Below are positions 23,905 through 36,554 of a stretch of 64,000 nucleotides of DNA, piece by piece. The position numbers were made by a program, and so were the translations under genes. This DNA comes from Acanthaster planci. Its lineage: Eukaryota > Echinodermata > Asteroidea > Valvatida > Acanthasteridae. The notes beneath the pieces were generated by a model, which saw nothing but the letters and a program-made list of their open reading frames with translations, made no database searches and was not told where the DNA came from. The stretch spans positions 496,046-560,045 of the forward strand of contig NW_019091357.1 in NCBI RefSeq assembly GCF_001949145.1. Direction: 5' to 3'. Within the stretch, counting starts at the first letter, position 1; every line of letters starts with the position of its first letter.

Positions 23905-26900
23905 ATGGATAAATATGTCACCTTTGAGGACTGTGAGTACTAATTAAGCAGTTTGAATTTCAAAGTTTGTACGAATGCTCAGAATTCCTTTATTTAGGAG
24001 TGAGAATTCTTTTTATTTAGTAGTGGAAACAACGGCCAAGTCCCACCACAACCCGTGGGTTGCGTTTTGTATGTTGTTTAAATCCCGGTCTTCATGAAAT
24101 CCCTGGCCAAAACTGTGCTACAAGGTGGAATTCACATGTAAAATCAGCGTGAAGAACATATACTTGGCTTGTAAGCTGATAAAAATCATCTATCTTATCA
24201 ACTTGATCCACAGATCAGGAGTTATGGCAGAAATCAGATCTCATGAACCTGCCCGACGAGGAGTTCGAAGGAATCAAGTTGTATCAATGTATGGCCAAAA
24301 ACGTGGAAGGTCTCCAAACATGGACGGTTCGAGAGGATGACGTCTGGATTGTGACATTCGTAAAAGCAGGTAAGAAAGACTGGTAAATGGGGTAGAAACA
24401 GACTCTGGAAAAACCTTTATGAAAGAGACACTACAAGCTCAACGCGAAGGTTGGTGTTCCCAAACAGTAGGCTTTGTTTCTTTTTCTTCCGGCTTGTAAA
24501 AATGTCTTTTAGCCATCACCAAACTGTTTAAAAACTTGATAGCGACATTCTGAGTACCATGCGATTTGGGCGCTTTATACTTGGTATTATATTCAAATTC
24601 CTCAATTTGCTAATGATTGGCACTATTTACAGGATTGTTATCATTTTTTGTAAAAGGCACAACTTGGGCTCAAGAGATTGTGTCTTGCATAATGCATGAC
24701 GGTGACTTGGAAGCTGTTAACAAGAGCCATACAACATTCCGGGTGCTGTTCATTGAGAATGATTTTCCGGAAGAAGTGCGTCGATTAAAGAGCGTATGTT
24801 TCCTACTGGCATTCCTTTGATTCCCTGTCGTGCTGAACCTGCAGGCAGATATAATTTAACTATCGTAGCTTAGAAGACCAAGGAAACTCATGAAAGGCGA
24901 CATTAGACCGTGGGCAAGAAATCATAGCTTACAGGTTCGTTGAGAGTTTCGAGTGGCAACCTACTTTTTGCTCAAATAAATACCTAAAATACTACGATTC
25001 AATATTCTGTCTGTTGCCATCCTGATGGTTTGCTCTTTAAAGTGAAAAATAAGGGTATAAAAATGCGAAAATGCTCGCGTTTTGTTCGCCTTTTTTCAAT
25101 GTGTCAATAAGGGCGCTGTCTCCAACCTCGATCCTTTATCAATTTGAGCTCATGAAATACCACCGTTGCACCTGGGGACGAGTGCCACTCGACGTGAACA
25201 TGGCGCCGTCCGCAAGCATACAGGCGTTTGCCGTGTTTACGAAGAATCAGGAGAAATTTCACAATTCACAGAGATAAGTTGGTGAAAATATTAGACATGT
25301 TGCGCGCAATGGAAACAGTTTGATGGATAGTAGACAGATGTTTCTCTGGAAAATGTAGAAATAGCAAAAGACGAGCAATTTAAGCGGGGTATGGCTTCTC
25401 GGTCTTCCAAACATGCCAAAGTTCCATGTCAAGCTTATCACATGCCAAGCGTTTGTCAGTCATGTCAGGTTTAAATTATGCTTCTCCTTCGTGTCCTTGG
25501 GATCGAGGTTTGTCTGTATCAGTTCAAATACTCATCATAGAGCTGATTCTGATTTACAAAGCTGATGCAATTTCAGGAAAAAAGAAATTATGTCTGTAAT
25601 ACATAATGCTGATCCCACAGCATTTCCGTGCAAATAAAGTCATGATAGTCGTTTTTCTAGTTTCAGATCTTTTCTAATTCTGGATCGTTTGAATTTAAAA
25701 GCCTACCGTCTTTTTCTGCTGTTCTTCAGTTCGCATTCTAAGACAAGTTCTATTTGAAAGGTAAAATATATTTGTTCTCAAACTGACTAGGCCAGATTTC
25801 TAGTTCACACTTCGACATTTGAGGTTGTTAAAATCACTGGAGCCAAAAAAACCGGCAACAATTTACAGGGCGATAGGTCACCCACTATGTGTGATTCCAA
25901 ATAATTTTCGTATTTGACAATCATATACACGTTTATAGCTAATCGAATGAATTACAATTTCTGTTTTCAAAATCGGCTGAAAATTGAACACTTTTTTTTT
26001 CTAAATTTGGATCGCACGTTAAATGTATGCAAATACAGGTGCGTTACAAACTGAAGAATACTGACCTAGCAGAAATGTGACACAATGTTTTTGTCGGTGC
26101 GCGGCGTGGGGATGGTATTGCTGACAGCTTGCTGTACAGCTGATAAAGTTGAGTAACAGTTTACTCATGTTCTACTTTTTAATTTGCTGGAATTAGTTAT
26201 GAAATTTTTATTTATGAACTATTTTTCTCTAAGAAATTCTCAATTAGAAAATCAGCTTGTTAACATGGCTGAAAATGGATTTTCATGCGGTTACTTTTTT
26301 TTGTGAAGACCTTTTTATTGCAATCCAGAACTGGTTTAACCGAGCCAGAAGTATGAAAAGTGTCCTCATCACTTTTGTCATTCCTCTTAGTTAAAATTAA
26401 AAGCTCAGAATCGGAAAATACATGTAATTTTGCAGTACCTCTAACACGCAAGGTGGACTACTGACTACATTTCACTGCAAGTTGAGGATTTTTTGTAAAT
26501 GCAATCTGACTGAATAATTCGTCACAAACACCACAAACTAACACACATCTTCACTTTCGTGCCAGTGTGACTAGAGCAGTTTTGGTTTCACGAAGTGACA
26601 CAAATTGAACTAGTGCCCTCTTGTGGTGACCTTGGGAGCAGTCCAACGAGGTGGGAACAGGCAGATTTGAATTCAGCACCTTCATATTGACCACATGTTG
26701 CCACTCGAAAGTGAGAAAGGAATTCCAGTGAAGCTACGATTTCTGGCCCATGGTCTACATGTGTAGCTTGGAATACCTAGAATTGTTTTGATTTGGAATA
26801 GGAGAGCTTCTGAAACCTAATTACTCAAAATTCCCAAGAAAGCGGTATTGTAAACCCGTAAATCCCATCCTGTGCGGTTTTTAATTATGCTATAAAGTAC

Positions 26901-28558
26901 GCATCAGAGGTTGACAGTGCGACTGTAAGAACTTCATTTCCAAACGCCTCAAAATTAAAGTTCCTAAGAGACAAAACGAAAGAATTTATCCCTCGATCGC
27001 TGCAAGGACTGTCTTTCTTGAAAATTCCCTCGATCGTCACATACAGCTCCCAGATACTCTCCAAATTGCGGCGGAAACGCCTTCACCACGGCTTCTCAAA
27101 AGTCATCTGCCTGGTCAGCTCCTACCTCCTCAGATATGGGAGAAGAAACCCAAGATTGTCTACGTCTTGAGGAACCCGAAGGATGTTGCGGTGTCTTTCT
27201 TTTATTTTTCTAAAATGGCCCAAAAGGACCCTGCAGTACTTGCCCAGACGTTTGATGAGTTCTTCGAGGAATTGCAGGAAGGAAAGAGTAAGTGCTGTTC
27301 ATTTCTATTTTTGGCACAGTGCATACTACTGCTGTTGCCAACAGACTCTGAAATCCCACATAATTATCGTTCATTGAACAATTTCGTTTTCAAGACAATG
27401 TTGCCTGTTTCAATCCAAGATCACTATGGGCCTTGGTGGGATCATTACCTGTACTTCTGGAAACGAAGACATGACGAGAATATTCTAGTTCTGCGATTTG
27501 AAGATATGAAAAAGGTAAGTGTACATCGAATTTAAAACTTCAAATAAAATATGGACTTTGAACCAATTGAACCGATAACCACCAGAATATTGTACTGGCC
27601 CTCCACACATCGACGTTGTTTTTCATCCTGTCTTTTACAGAACATTTGCCTGTAGGTTTCTTGCAAACAGGTACAATTTTTCAGTTTGAAAAATGTCATT
27701 TACAAGTTCTATATTTCTGTTTAAGGATTTGCGAGGCACTGTTGAGAAGATCAGTCGATTTCTCGACAAGAATCTGTCTAATGAGACAATCGATGCCATT
27801 ACGGAGCACTGCACGTTCAGTAATATGAAGAATAACAAGATGGCTCAACTCGACAGCCTGTTTGATAAGAAAGACTTGCCTGAAGGAAGCTCTTTCATGA
27901 GAAAAGGTCGGTAAGAAATATACCTAGCAAAGAACAACTTGACACAGAAATTTACATGGTGATAACTACGAGGTTCTCAGAAAATCATTCCTGCGAGTAT
28001 ATTGGTACTTTAACGTGTACATAGAACGGCCAGTATGTGAGATTTGTAGGACATAATGTGGCTAAAATATCAGCCGTGGCTGTGGGCTAATAGGTCAGCC
28101 ATTGGTAAGAGTGGTTCAAACTGTTCTTCTTAACACGAGTGTTAACATGATCTACTGCCACACCCTTTGCTCAACGCATGATAGCTCTGTCCAAAAATCA
28201 GGGAAGGACCTCAGTTCAAAAGCCATTTTCAATTTACAACCCTCCACTCTATACACAAAGAGCAACAGGAATCCTACAAATTCTCTTCCTAGGAGGTGCC
28301 TACTAAAATCAAAAAGGAGTTTTAAGGGAAAATGATTAATAACATTACGTTCGCAGGAAAGCTTTATTAAAACACGTAAACTAACTGCTATACACACATA
28401 GTTGAAGTTCAGTAATTTTTGCATTGATTTTTTCGGGGGTAATTTCAGGAAAGGTTGGCGACTGGAAATCCCACTTCAAGGTTGCGCAGAATGAAGCAAT
28501 GGACGCCCTCATTCAAGACAAGTTGCATGGGACAGGGCTGACTTTTGACTTCGAGTAG
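23905..28558 (+). CDS. Cytosolic sulfotransferase, array gene 1
   Basis: Transfers sulfate from PAPS to a hydroxyl or amine of a small substrate in the cytosol; the substrate cannot be read from the sequence. Exons: 23905-23932, 24214-24369, 24657-24793, 27047-27287, 27420-27514, 27726-27906, 28449-28558; total 948 nt, 315 aa, normal for the family. Motifs: PAPS 5'-phosphosulfate loop FVKAGTTW (aa 58-65), catalytic His127 in LLKSHLP, 3'-phosphate residues Arg149 and Ser157 in RNPKDVAVSFFYF, and the C-terminal [12 protein letters not shown]. The usual YPKSGTTW has become FVKAGTTW. Intron 3 is long (24794-27046). A 5' UTR acceptor is likely just upstream (ACTGACAG before 23875). Poly(A) signal AATAAA at 28787-28792. 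Exon lengths are identical to genes 2 and 3, which confirms the model. It appears functional. Confidence 0.9.
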
Positions 28559-30999
28559 GCAATCAGATGGCTGTGCTCGGGAAGCATCCAACGACGCAAA
28601 GAAAGATTTCGTATTGAATGAAAACGTCATGTAGTAAATTACGTCTTGCATTCCATTCCAGTTTAAGACTACTCATTTAAATGAAATGTAGGCCTCAGAA
28701 CTTATAAAAACCTTGCATGAGTTAAAACTGCTCACATTTGAAAAACTATGGACCATGTTCAATGCTTTTTTAATCCGTCCAGGATAAATAAACAAAGAAA
28801 TACTAGCTTCGTTTGCTTTAACCAATAAATGCAAAAAGAAAAGTTATGCAATGTTATGGTTATATTTTGCTCGTGTTATCATTTCCTCATCTATTAATGC
28901 CTTGATATTTCTCGGCAGCATTTTTTCATTAAATGTATTTTTGTTTCCTCTGAATTTTTGTTTAAAGATTCTGTGTGATTGTCGTAAAATACTTGACGGT
29001 CCTGATTTCATCAGCTTCTCTTGAAAACTGTTGCATGCTGAAACCTTTTTTTCTTTGAATTGATAGATTCGTTGTTTTTTATTTCATTTATTATTCATTT
29101 TATTTCAAAATAAAATCTATATGGTAATGCATGGTTTCAGTGAACTCTAGCATTTCATTTAAAGCAATCACGTCTCTCTACAGTATTTTCAATGAAATGC
29201 TCTTCTGTTTATTCTTTATTTCTTAGATATTCGTTATGATTGAAGTAAAGTAGTGAAGGCGGTGCTAACTTTATTGGCTACACGGTGCTTCTCTCGAAAT
29301 CGTTACATTCTGTAAAAGTTCTTTCTTTGTTTTCCGCCTTTTCAAATCTCAGTTCAGCTTCTTATATTTCTAAAGGATGGCTAAGAGAAAGACTGGGATA
29401 TCTGTTCCAAGAGGTCTAGGAATTATGTCGAGTGTACTTTGAAAGAAGCATGAGAAATTTCACAATTCAACAAAATTAAATTCTTTCGCTTACTACTTCT
29501 TATACGTAACAAATATAAGCCCCAACACGGTAAATAACTGAGCTGTTTGTATTGTTTGTACTTTTTTGTATGTACGAACTGTCTTCTACAATTTTACAAT
29601 GAAAGAATTTGTACGTCTTTGAGATGAACGCCCTTGGTATGTTTATTATGCTACAAATTGTGCATTTCATGCTTTCTACAAACAACAAGTAAGCTTTTAC
29701 CTCCGTTTGTACCAAATCAAAAAGGAAAATAGTAGCCGGTAACAGTTGTTAAGCTTATAAAAAATAATACTCTTTTAAATCCTACGGATACCATCACGCA
29801 ATAGCGTTTCTGTTTGCGCCTGTACTCACAAACTGAATTGAAGGGTCGCAAAATTTATCACAATGCAAATGCTTTTACAAATAGCCCCTTAATTTGCTTT
29901 AGTTCTGTTTCTGTTATGTGGGGATCGGTCCTCAATATATTCATAACTCTTTATGTTCAGCACATGAGGGCGCTCTTTCAAAACGGGCCCTGCCCCTGTC
30001 CATCGGGAGCGAGTGCAAACTGGCCGAACCATTCGGGTAATTTACACTTTCAATGTTATTTTTCCAGCTGCATCTGATATAAGTAGTAAATTATTGATGT
30101 CTCGAATGGTTGTAGAATCGCCTGGGATGGATAATTACTCTTAAATTGAATCGATTTGGGGGGGGGGTCATGAATAGAACTTTTCCGTTCCACTCATGTT
30201 TATTCGGGCTCAACTTGTGCTACAAGTTACATGTACCATGGAGGAAGGAACACATAGGGGGCCTTGTGCATGTCTGCACCCGGTCTATCACACGTGCGGT
30301 GGTAGCGTGTGGATGTGTTTTATGGCTCAATGCGTAGATTCACTGACCCCTGTGTCACATCCATCCCATCCCATAGCGTGTATGGTGCACGCTGATTCAT
30401 ACACTTTAGCAGTGATTGTACTTTTTCGTCCAAAATGAAAAAAATGCCCACACCGAATATCTACGTGATGTATAAGTACCGGCATGGTACTGGGCACTGC
30501 CACGGCGGGTGGGCCTGAAAGTACTGTACAGTTCATGCACGATGCATGCGAAACCTTGCGGGTTTACTCTTTATCGGAGCCAGCTCTCAGTGCGCGACTG
30601 GTAGTTACTTGTAATGCTTGCTTTTGACAAATACGCCTCAATGAGAATACTTCTAACAATAAACTTTTACAGGACCCAACAATAATGTCGTATGCAGCCT
30701 CCGCCCCCCTTTGAACGCTCTGTATGACCGCGAAAATGTTGAAAACTTTGGATCCCCCCCAAATGGCATAACATGATTGCCGGTTTTTATAGTAAAGTCG
30801 CATGCTATTTTGTACAATCAGGAGTACATGCATATCAGGCCAGTGCAGTAGGTCACACCACGTTTAAAGGAATAACACCAATCCGACGAGGGTTAGGCGA
30901 GTTGGAACGATGTACTTGTACACGCTAATGTGCCTCAAAGTGCCACAAAGACAAGGATGTCGAAACAGAAGAACCTGGAATCGTCGTAAAAAGCGGCTG
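28559..30999 (+). repeat. 3' flank of sulfotransferase gene 1 and unexplained insert
   Basis: 28559-29900 is the shared 3' block of the array: poly(A) signal, then the segments also present near 21780-22600 and 36780-37150, with a partial internal duplication (about 28845-28990 against 29125-29240). About 29930-30900 has no counterpart in the other array units; it contains a G10 run near 30160 and no recognisable frame. It may be an insertion into the array. Confidence 0.45.
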
Positions 31000-31800
31000 T
31001 ACATCAATGACCCCCGTGCAGAAGCACCCCCTCAACGTTGTAATGAGAATATTATCAGTGCCAAGAAGACTTCCGGTGGTATGGGTCCTGTATGTCAGCC
31101 ATTGGTAAGAGTGGTTCAAACCGTTTCTGCACCTTCGTTGTTACGAGTGTTACCTGAAGTCCTAGCCATATCATTTGCACAACGCATAAAGCTCCTCCAG
31201 TGTTCAAGATATGACCTGAGTTCAAGAACCAGTTCCATTTCACAACCTTTCAATTGATACACAGAGAGCCAAAGGAATATTTACAAATCTTCTCCAAGAA
31301 AAAACTTGTGAAAAAATCTAAAAGGAGCTCTTGGGGAAAATGAAAAAAAAAAACCGAACGTTCGAGAGAGAGCTTTAGTAAACACGTCAACCACCACGGG
31401 GACATCAGTTGAAGTTAATTATTCATATTTTGGGTCATTTTAGGAAAGGTGCTGGGACAGGAAGTCCCACTTCACATTGCGCAGAATGAAGCAATGGACG
31501 CCCTCATTCGAGACAAGTTGCATGGGACTGGGCTGACCTTTGACTTCGAGTAGACAATTGGATGGCACTACTCAGGAAGTTTGCAGAGACAAATTTCTTG
31601 AAAGAAAATGTCATGTAGTAAATTACGTCTTGCCTGCCGTTCCAGTTTACAAGAGAAAGACTACTCACTTGCGTGAAATGTATGAACTTTTCAAAACCTT
31701 GTACGAGTGAAAACTGTGAACTTTTGAAAAATTATGGACCATGTTGATTGTATTTTTATACCTATCCAGTAGCGGATAAATTAAAAACAAAGAAATGATA
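31000..31800 (+). pseudogene. Sulfotransferase gene remnant: orphan last exon
   Basis: The last exon (31444-31553) is present with acceptor and stop codon, preceded from about 31085 by sequence matching intron 6 of gene 1 (GTCAGCCATTGGTAAGAG, also near 28082). Exons 1-6 are absent; immediately upstream (about 31000-31045) is the array's 5' block. In the exon a one-base gain and a nearby one-base loss change GDWKSHFTV to LGQEVPLHI, destroying the PAPS-binding GDWK, and then restore the frame to the normal end GTGLTFDFE. The 3' UTR is also recognisable, with a decayed poly(A) signal near 31776. This is a dead fragment left by a deletion or unequal exchange. Confidence 0.8.
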
Positions 31801-32744
31801 TTTTAGGTTTTGTACTGGCTTTGTTTGCTTTAGCCCGCTGTACAGATTCAAACAGAAATTTATGCAATATTATGGTGGTATTTAGAGTTTGCATGATCAT
31901 TTCGTTATTCAATAATGCCTGTATGTTTCTAGGCAGCATTTTAAATGAAATATAATTTCGTTTCTTTTGATCTTTTGTTTAAATATTCTGTATGAGATGA
32001 AATACAGAATTTGGTTTACATGTGGTAAAGTATTTAACGGTACATGTACTCACTTCATTGGCTAGAATGCTTCTCTTGAAATTGTTGCATCCTGCGAATT
32101 TGGGCTGTTTTTTTTAATTAATAGATGCATACTTTGCTTTTTATTTCAACACCTTTTTCGATTAGGTAATAGGTGCTCCATTAAGAAGTTCGAAGTAACC
32201 CAACATTGAGCATTTGCAACATGACATGCATTGTTAAATGTTGCAACATATGCATTATTTTCGTTTTGCCCGAATAAATAAAAAGGTTAAGAAGCACCGA
32301 ATCGCAGTAAGCAGTTGTAGGCCAATCACTCCGTGCAGTAGCACCCCCTCAACAGCGTAATGATGAAGAGCGCATGTTTTGTTCACCCATGAAGCACGTT
32401 ATTAGGTGATAACGGTCCTGCTCGGATTAGGAGTTTGGACTTTGCTTTCTAACTGTAATTGTTGTTTGGTATAAGCTGGGTGTGCAATTGTTGGGCCCAA
32501 AATAGTTCTGCTTCCTAATACATCTGAAAATAGGCATGTAGGAATATTAATGCTGTTTTTAATTGTTTTAGTGTGCAGCTAGGTTTGAACCAGTTTGAAT
32601 TAACGACAGCAAGAGAGGTCAGGTGGCATTTGTTGTTTCGAATGAAGGGTGGCGCATGGCAGGACTGGCAGCTTGTGTTTCTGAAAAGATACAAATTGGC
32701 CCCGCTAACATAGCTCTGTTGCAGTGTAAAAACAGGACTGTATA
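31801..32744 (+). repeat. Array flank between remnant and gene 2
   Basis: 31801-32160 repeats the 3' block (for example TTTCTAGGCAGCATTTTAA near 31926). 32318-32375 repeats the 5' block containing AGTAGCACCCCCTCAAC. No coding exon is present. The rest has no feature I can name. Confidence 0.5.
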
Positions 32745-33325
32745 GGGAATGTCCATGTGTCGAGAAAAATCAGACACGCTGTACAAACCCATGGGAATGT
32801 CCAATGTCGAGACAAATCAGACACTCGCTGTACAAACCCATGGCAATGTCCACTGTGTCGAGACAAATCAGACACTCGCTGTACAAACCTATGGGAATGT
32901 CCAATGTCGAGACGAATCAGACATTCGCTGTACAAACCTATGGGAATGTCCAATGTCGAGACAAATCAGACATTTGCTGTACAAACCTATGGGAATGTCC
33001 AATGTCGAGACAAATCAGACACTCGCTGTACAAACCTATGGGAATGTCCACTGTGTCGAGACAAATCAGACACTCGCTGTACAAACCTATGGGAATGTCC
33101 AATGTCGAGACAAATCAGACACTCGCTGTACAAACCTATGGGAATGTCCAATGTCGAGACAAATTAGACACTCGCTGTACAAACCCATGGCAATGTCCAC
33201 TGTGTCGAGACAAATCAGACATTCGCTGTACAAACCTATGGGAATGTCCACTGTCGAGACAAATCAGACATTCGCTGTACAAACCTATGGGAATGTCCAT
33301 TGTCGAGACAAATTGGACATTTTGG
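32745..33325 (+). repeat. Minisatellite, 11 copies of a 49/51-bp unit
   Basis: Eleven tandem copies of a unit built from GACAAATCAGACACTCGCTG followed by TACAAACCTATGGGAATGTC and CAATGTCGA. Most units are 49 bp; some have CACTGTGTCGA in place of CAATGTCGA and are 51 bp. The last copy is partial. Because the unit has no stop codons in several frames, long open frames run through it on both strands, but 49 is not a multiple of 3, so no constant peptide repeat would be encoded. It ends 144 bp before the start codon of sulfotransferase gene 2 and is absent from the same position in genes 1 and 3. Confidence 0.95.
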
Positions 33326-33468
33326 TCCAGCTCGGGGCTCATTAAGATAAGGCTTTTGACGGTTTTACAAGCCTTTATCTTCTTCTGTGGCACGTTTGAT
33401 AATGTTATCTATTTTTTTCTTTTCAGGAACTGTAAGCTCAGTTAAGGCAGCAACATTCTGCATGAATC

Positions 33469-36400
33469 ATGGATAAATATACCACTTTTGAGGAATGTAA
33501 GTAGTATATGTAATTCGACAGTCTTAATTTAGGGTTTGTAGGAATGACGAGAAATTTTCTTCTTTAGTTTATTGGCGCCACGACCAGTTCGCTTTTCTGC
33601 AACTTGCCAAACCCTAATAAACAAAACAAAACAAAATCTTGGACTGCACTTTACATTTGAAAGCCTAGCTTGCATGAAATGTAGATCGAAACTATGCCTA
33701 GAGGCAAAAGTCGAACGCAAAATAAACGTGGGGAACAGATACTTGAAACATAGTCCATGTTAACAACTTGATACACAGATCAGCAGCTATGGCAGAAAAG
33801 AGATCTCTTGAACCTGCCCGATGAGGAGTATCAAGGAATCAACCTGTATCATTGCATGTCTGAAAATACTGAACGTCTTAAAACATGGACGACTAGGGAG
33901 GATGATATCTGGATTGTTACATTCGTAAAAGCAGGTAAGATTGACAGGTAAAAGGGGTCACAAGCAGACTCTGAAAAAGAATATCTTGGCATAGAGATTA
34001 TTGCAATCATGGCTNNNNNNNNNNNNNNNNNNNNNNNNNNNNNNNNNNNNNNNNNNNNNNNNNNNNNNNNNNNNNNNNNNNNNNNNNNNNNNNNNNNNNN
34101 NNNNNNNNNNNNNNNNNNNNNNNNNNNNNNNNNNNNNNNNNNNNNNNNNNNNNNNNNNNNNNNNNNNNNNNNNNNNNNNNNNNNNNNNNNNNNNNNNNNN
34201 NNNNNNNNNNNNNNNNNNNNNNNNNNNNNNNNNNNNNNNNNNNNNNNNNNNNNNNNNNNNNNNNNNNNNNNNNNNNNNNNNNNNNNNNNNNAGCTCAATC
34301 ACGGATAAGCTCAACTTGATAGTTTGAATTGACAAAAAGCATTTTTTTGTTTATTAAAAATGTTTGCAGTCATTGGGTAAACTATGAGAATGTGACAGCA
34401 ACACTTTGAGTACTTTGTTATTTTGACGTTTAAGTGTTAGTCCTCTCAGGTTCCTACATTGGATAATGACTCGCATTGTTTATAGAATTACATTTATGTT
34501 GTTTATCATAGGCACAACTTGGGTCCAAGAGATCGTGTCTTGCATAATGCATGATGGCGACTTGGGAGCTGTTAATAACAAGCACACGACATTTCGAGTG
34601 CTTTTCATAGAGCACGATTTTCCACAACAACTACGTCGACTGAAAAACGTAGGTATCCTTCAAGCATTCCTTCAATTTTCTTCTATGTTGAAATTGGAGG
34701 CAGACACATTTTAAATATGGCAGCTCAGAGGACCCAGGAACTATGACAAGCCGATTTCCGAACTCTTAAAAACGTTACAGTTCTGCAAGAAACCGAAAAA
34801 CCACACAGGATTTACCGTCCAGTCACTGCACCAACTGTCTTTCTTGAAAGTTGCCTCGATCGTTACTTGCAGCTCCCAGATACTCTTCAAATTGCGGAGG
34901 AGACACCTTCTCCTCGGATTCTCAAAAGTCATCTGCCTGGTCAGCTCCTCCCTCCTCAGATATGGGAGAAGAAACCCAAGATTGTCTACGTCTTGAGAAA
35001 CCCAAAAGATGTTGTGGTGTCTTTCTTCTACTTCTCCAAATTGTGCCGAAATGACCCCAAGGTACTCAACAAGACGTTTGATGAGTTCTTCCAAGAAATG
35101 CTCGAAGGAACAAGTAAGTGCTTTCTTATTTTTTGGCGCTGTACTTAGTATTAGTGTTGACCATAATCACTGTACTGTAATATTGTTTGTAGACGTTTCT
35201 ACCAATTCTTTATACAAAGATAATATAACCGGTACTTTTATTGGTGGTGGTGGTGGTGGGGGGGTTCCCACAACCACCTGATCAGAAAGAGGGAGGACTG
35301 ATACTTCCTTACTAACAGGGCTCTAAGCCCGAGTAGTGCACAGTTCATAGTGGATCAGAGTATTGGTTCACGATCAATTATTCTCCAAAAGTATCTTGTC
35401 CTTCAATGACATCCCATCTGTTTCAATCCAAGATCACTATGGGCCTTGGTGGGATCATTACCTGTACTTTTGGAAACGAAGACATGACGAGAACATTCTA
35501 GTGCTGCGATTTGAAGACATTAAACGGGTGGGTGTCAATAAGAACTATTGAATTTCAAAAATTATTCAAAAACCAACTTACCTTTTATTCGAACCGGTAT
35601 CATCAGAAACCGTTTTCATCAACCAACCTTTTACAACTTGTCTCTTACCAGACATCTACTTTGGTTACTTGCAACTTGTTATTCAATTTAAGCACTCGAT
35701 CCCACTACCCACCGCTACGTATTAAGCAAGGCATGTGCAGCAAAATAGCCACACTTTAACTGTAATGCTAATATATTGTCGGATGATGCAATACAGTAGG
35801 CAAACTTATAAGTAAGGCTCGTTCGAGCCTTCTGTTTGCACATTTTCATGACGCTGACTAGCCTCACTTATAAGTCACAGTGGGTAGTCGGATCGGGTGC
35901 CTATAAAAAATGTCACTTCGCGTTCTTTCAGGATCTGCGAGGCACTGTTGAGAACATCAGTCAATTTCTCGACAAGAAGCTGTCTAACGAGACAATCGAT
36001 GCCATTACGGAGCACTGCACGTTCCGTAATATGAAGAAAAACAAGATGGCTCAACTCGACAGCCTGTTTGATAAGAAAGACTTGCCTGAAGGAAGCTCTT
36101 TCATGAGAAAAGGTCGGTTATGAGTGGGAAGAAGGAATTCAGTTGACAAAAAACCAGAAATTTACCTAAGTGACAACTACAGTGCTATTATACAATTAAG
36201 TCCTGAAAGGTAGTAAAGCTGTATTTAATATCTAAGAAACGGAAAGTATATGGGATATGGCTTTCGTCAAAATGTGGCAGTTGCTGTGCTAACATGCGCG
36301 TTCATATAAGCCATTGGTATTTAAACAGTGGCTCAAGCTCTTCTACTTTGATGCAAGAAAACACCAGTAACAATACGTCACCTGCTACACGGAGACCAGT

Positions 36401-36554
36401 GTAGATTAGTAATTTTTGCATTGATATTTTTTGGGTCATTTTAGGAAAGGTCGGGGACTGGAAATCCCACTTCACGGTCGCGCAGAATGAAGCAATGGAC
36501 GCCCTCATTCGAGACAAGTTGCATGGGACAGGGCTAACTTTTGACTTCGAGTAG
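33469..36554 (+). CDS. Cytosolic sulfotransferase, array gene 2
   Basis: Same enzyme family as gene 1. Exons: 33469-33496, 33779-33934, 34512-34648, 34873-35113, 35433-35527, 35932-36112, 36445-36554; 948 nt, 315 aa. Starts MDKYTTFEEYQQLWQKRDLL. Motifs: [18 protein letters not shown] with the catalytic His127, RNPKDVVVSFFYFS, and [14 protein letters not shown] near the end. The run of N at 34015-34291 lies in intron 2 and does not touch an exon. A 5' UTR acceptor (TTTCTTTTCAG, ending 33425) precedes the start, so a non-coding first exon is likely further upstream, on the far side of or within the minisatellite. Poly(A) signal AATAAA at 36791-36796, in the same CCAGGATAAATAAA context as gene 1. 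Confidence 0.9.
34015..34291. other. Assembly gap (277 N)
   Basis: A run of 277 undetermined bases inside intron 2 of sulfotransferase gene 2. Single ambiguous bases also occur at 15744 and 62615. Nothing can be said about the content of the gap. Confidence 0.99.

Noticed and set aside
26961-27046. Longer exon 4 for the sulfotransferases (starts at 26961, 34781 and 40296)
   Set aside because: These acceptors keep the frame if exon 3 is also extended, but they make the three proteins differ in length (345-359 aa) and add an extra FLE-type segment. The acceptors at 27047, 34873 and 40424 give equal 241-nt exons and 315-aa proteins of normal size, and a pyrimidine-rich tract precedes them.
32745-33325. 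Could the regular repeat be a CRISPR-like array?
   Set aside because: The units are contiguous with no unique spacers, and the genome is eukaryotic.
32749-33445. Long open frames of 136-213 codons through the minisatellite
   Set aside because: They exist in several frames and on both strands because the unit lacks stop codons; the 49-bp period shifts the frame each time. They are a by-product of the repeat.
33849-34335. Open frames crossing the run of N
   Set aside because: They consist almost entirely of undetermined bases.
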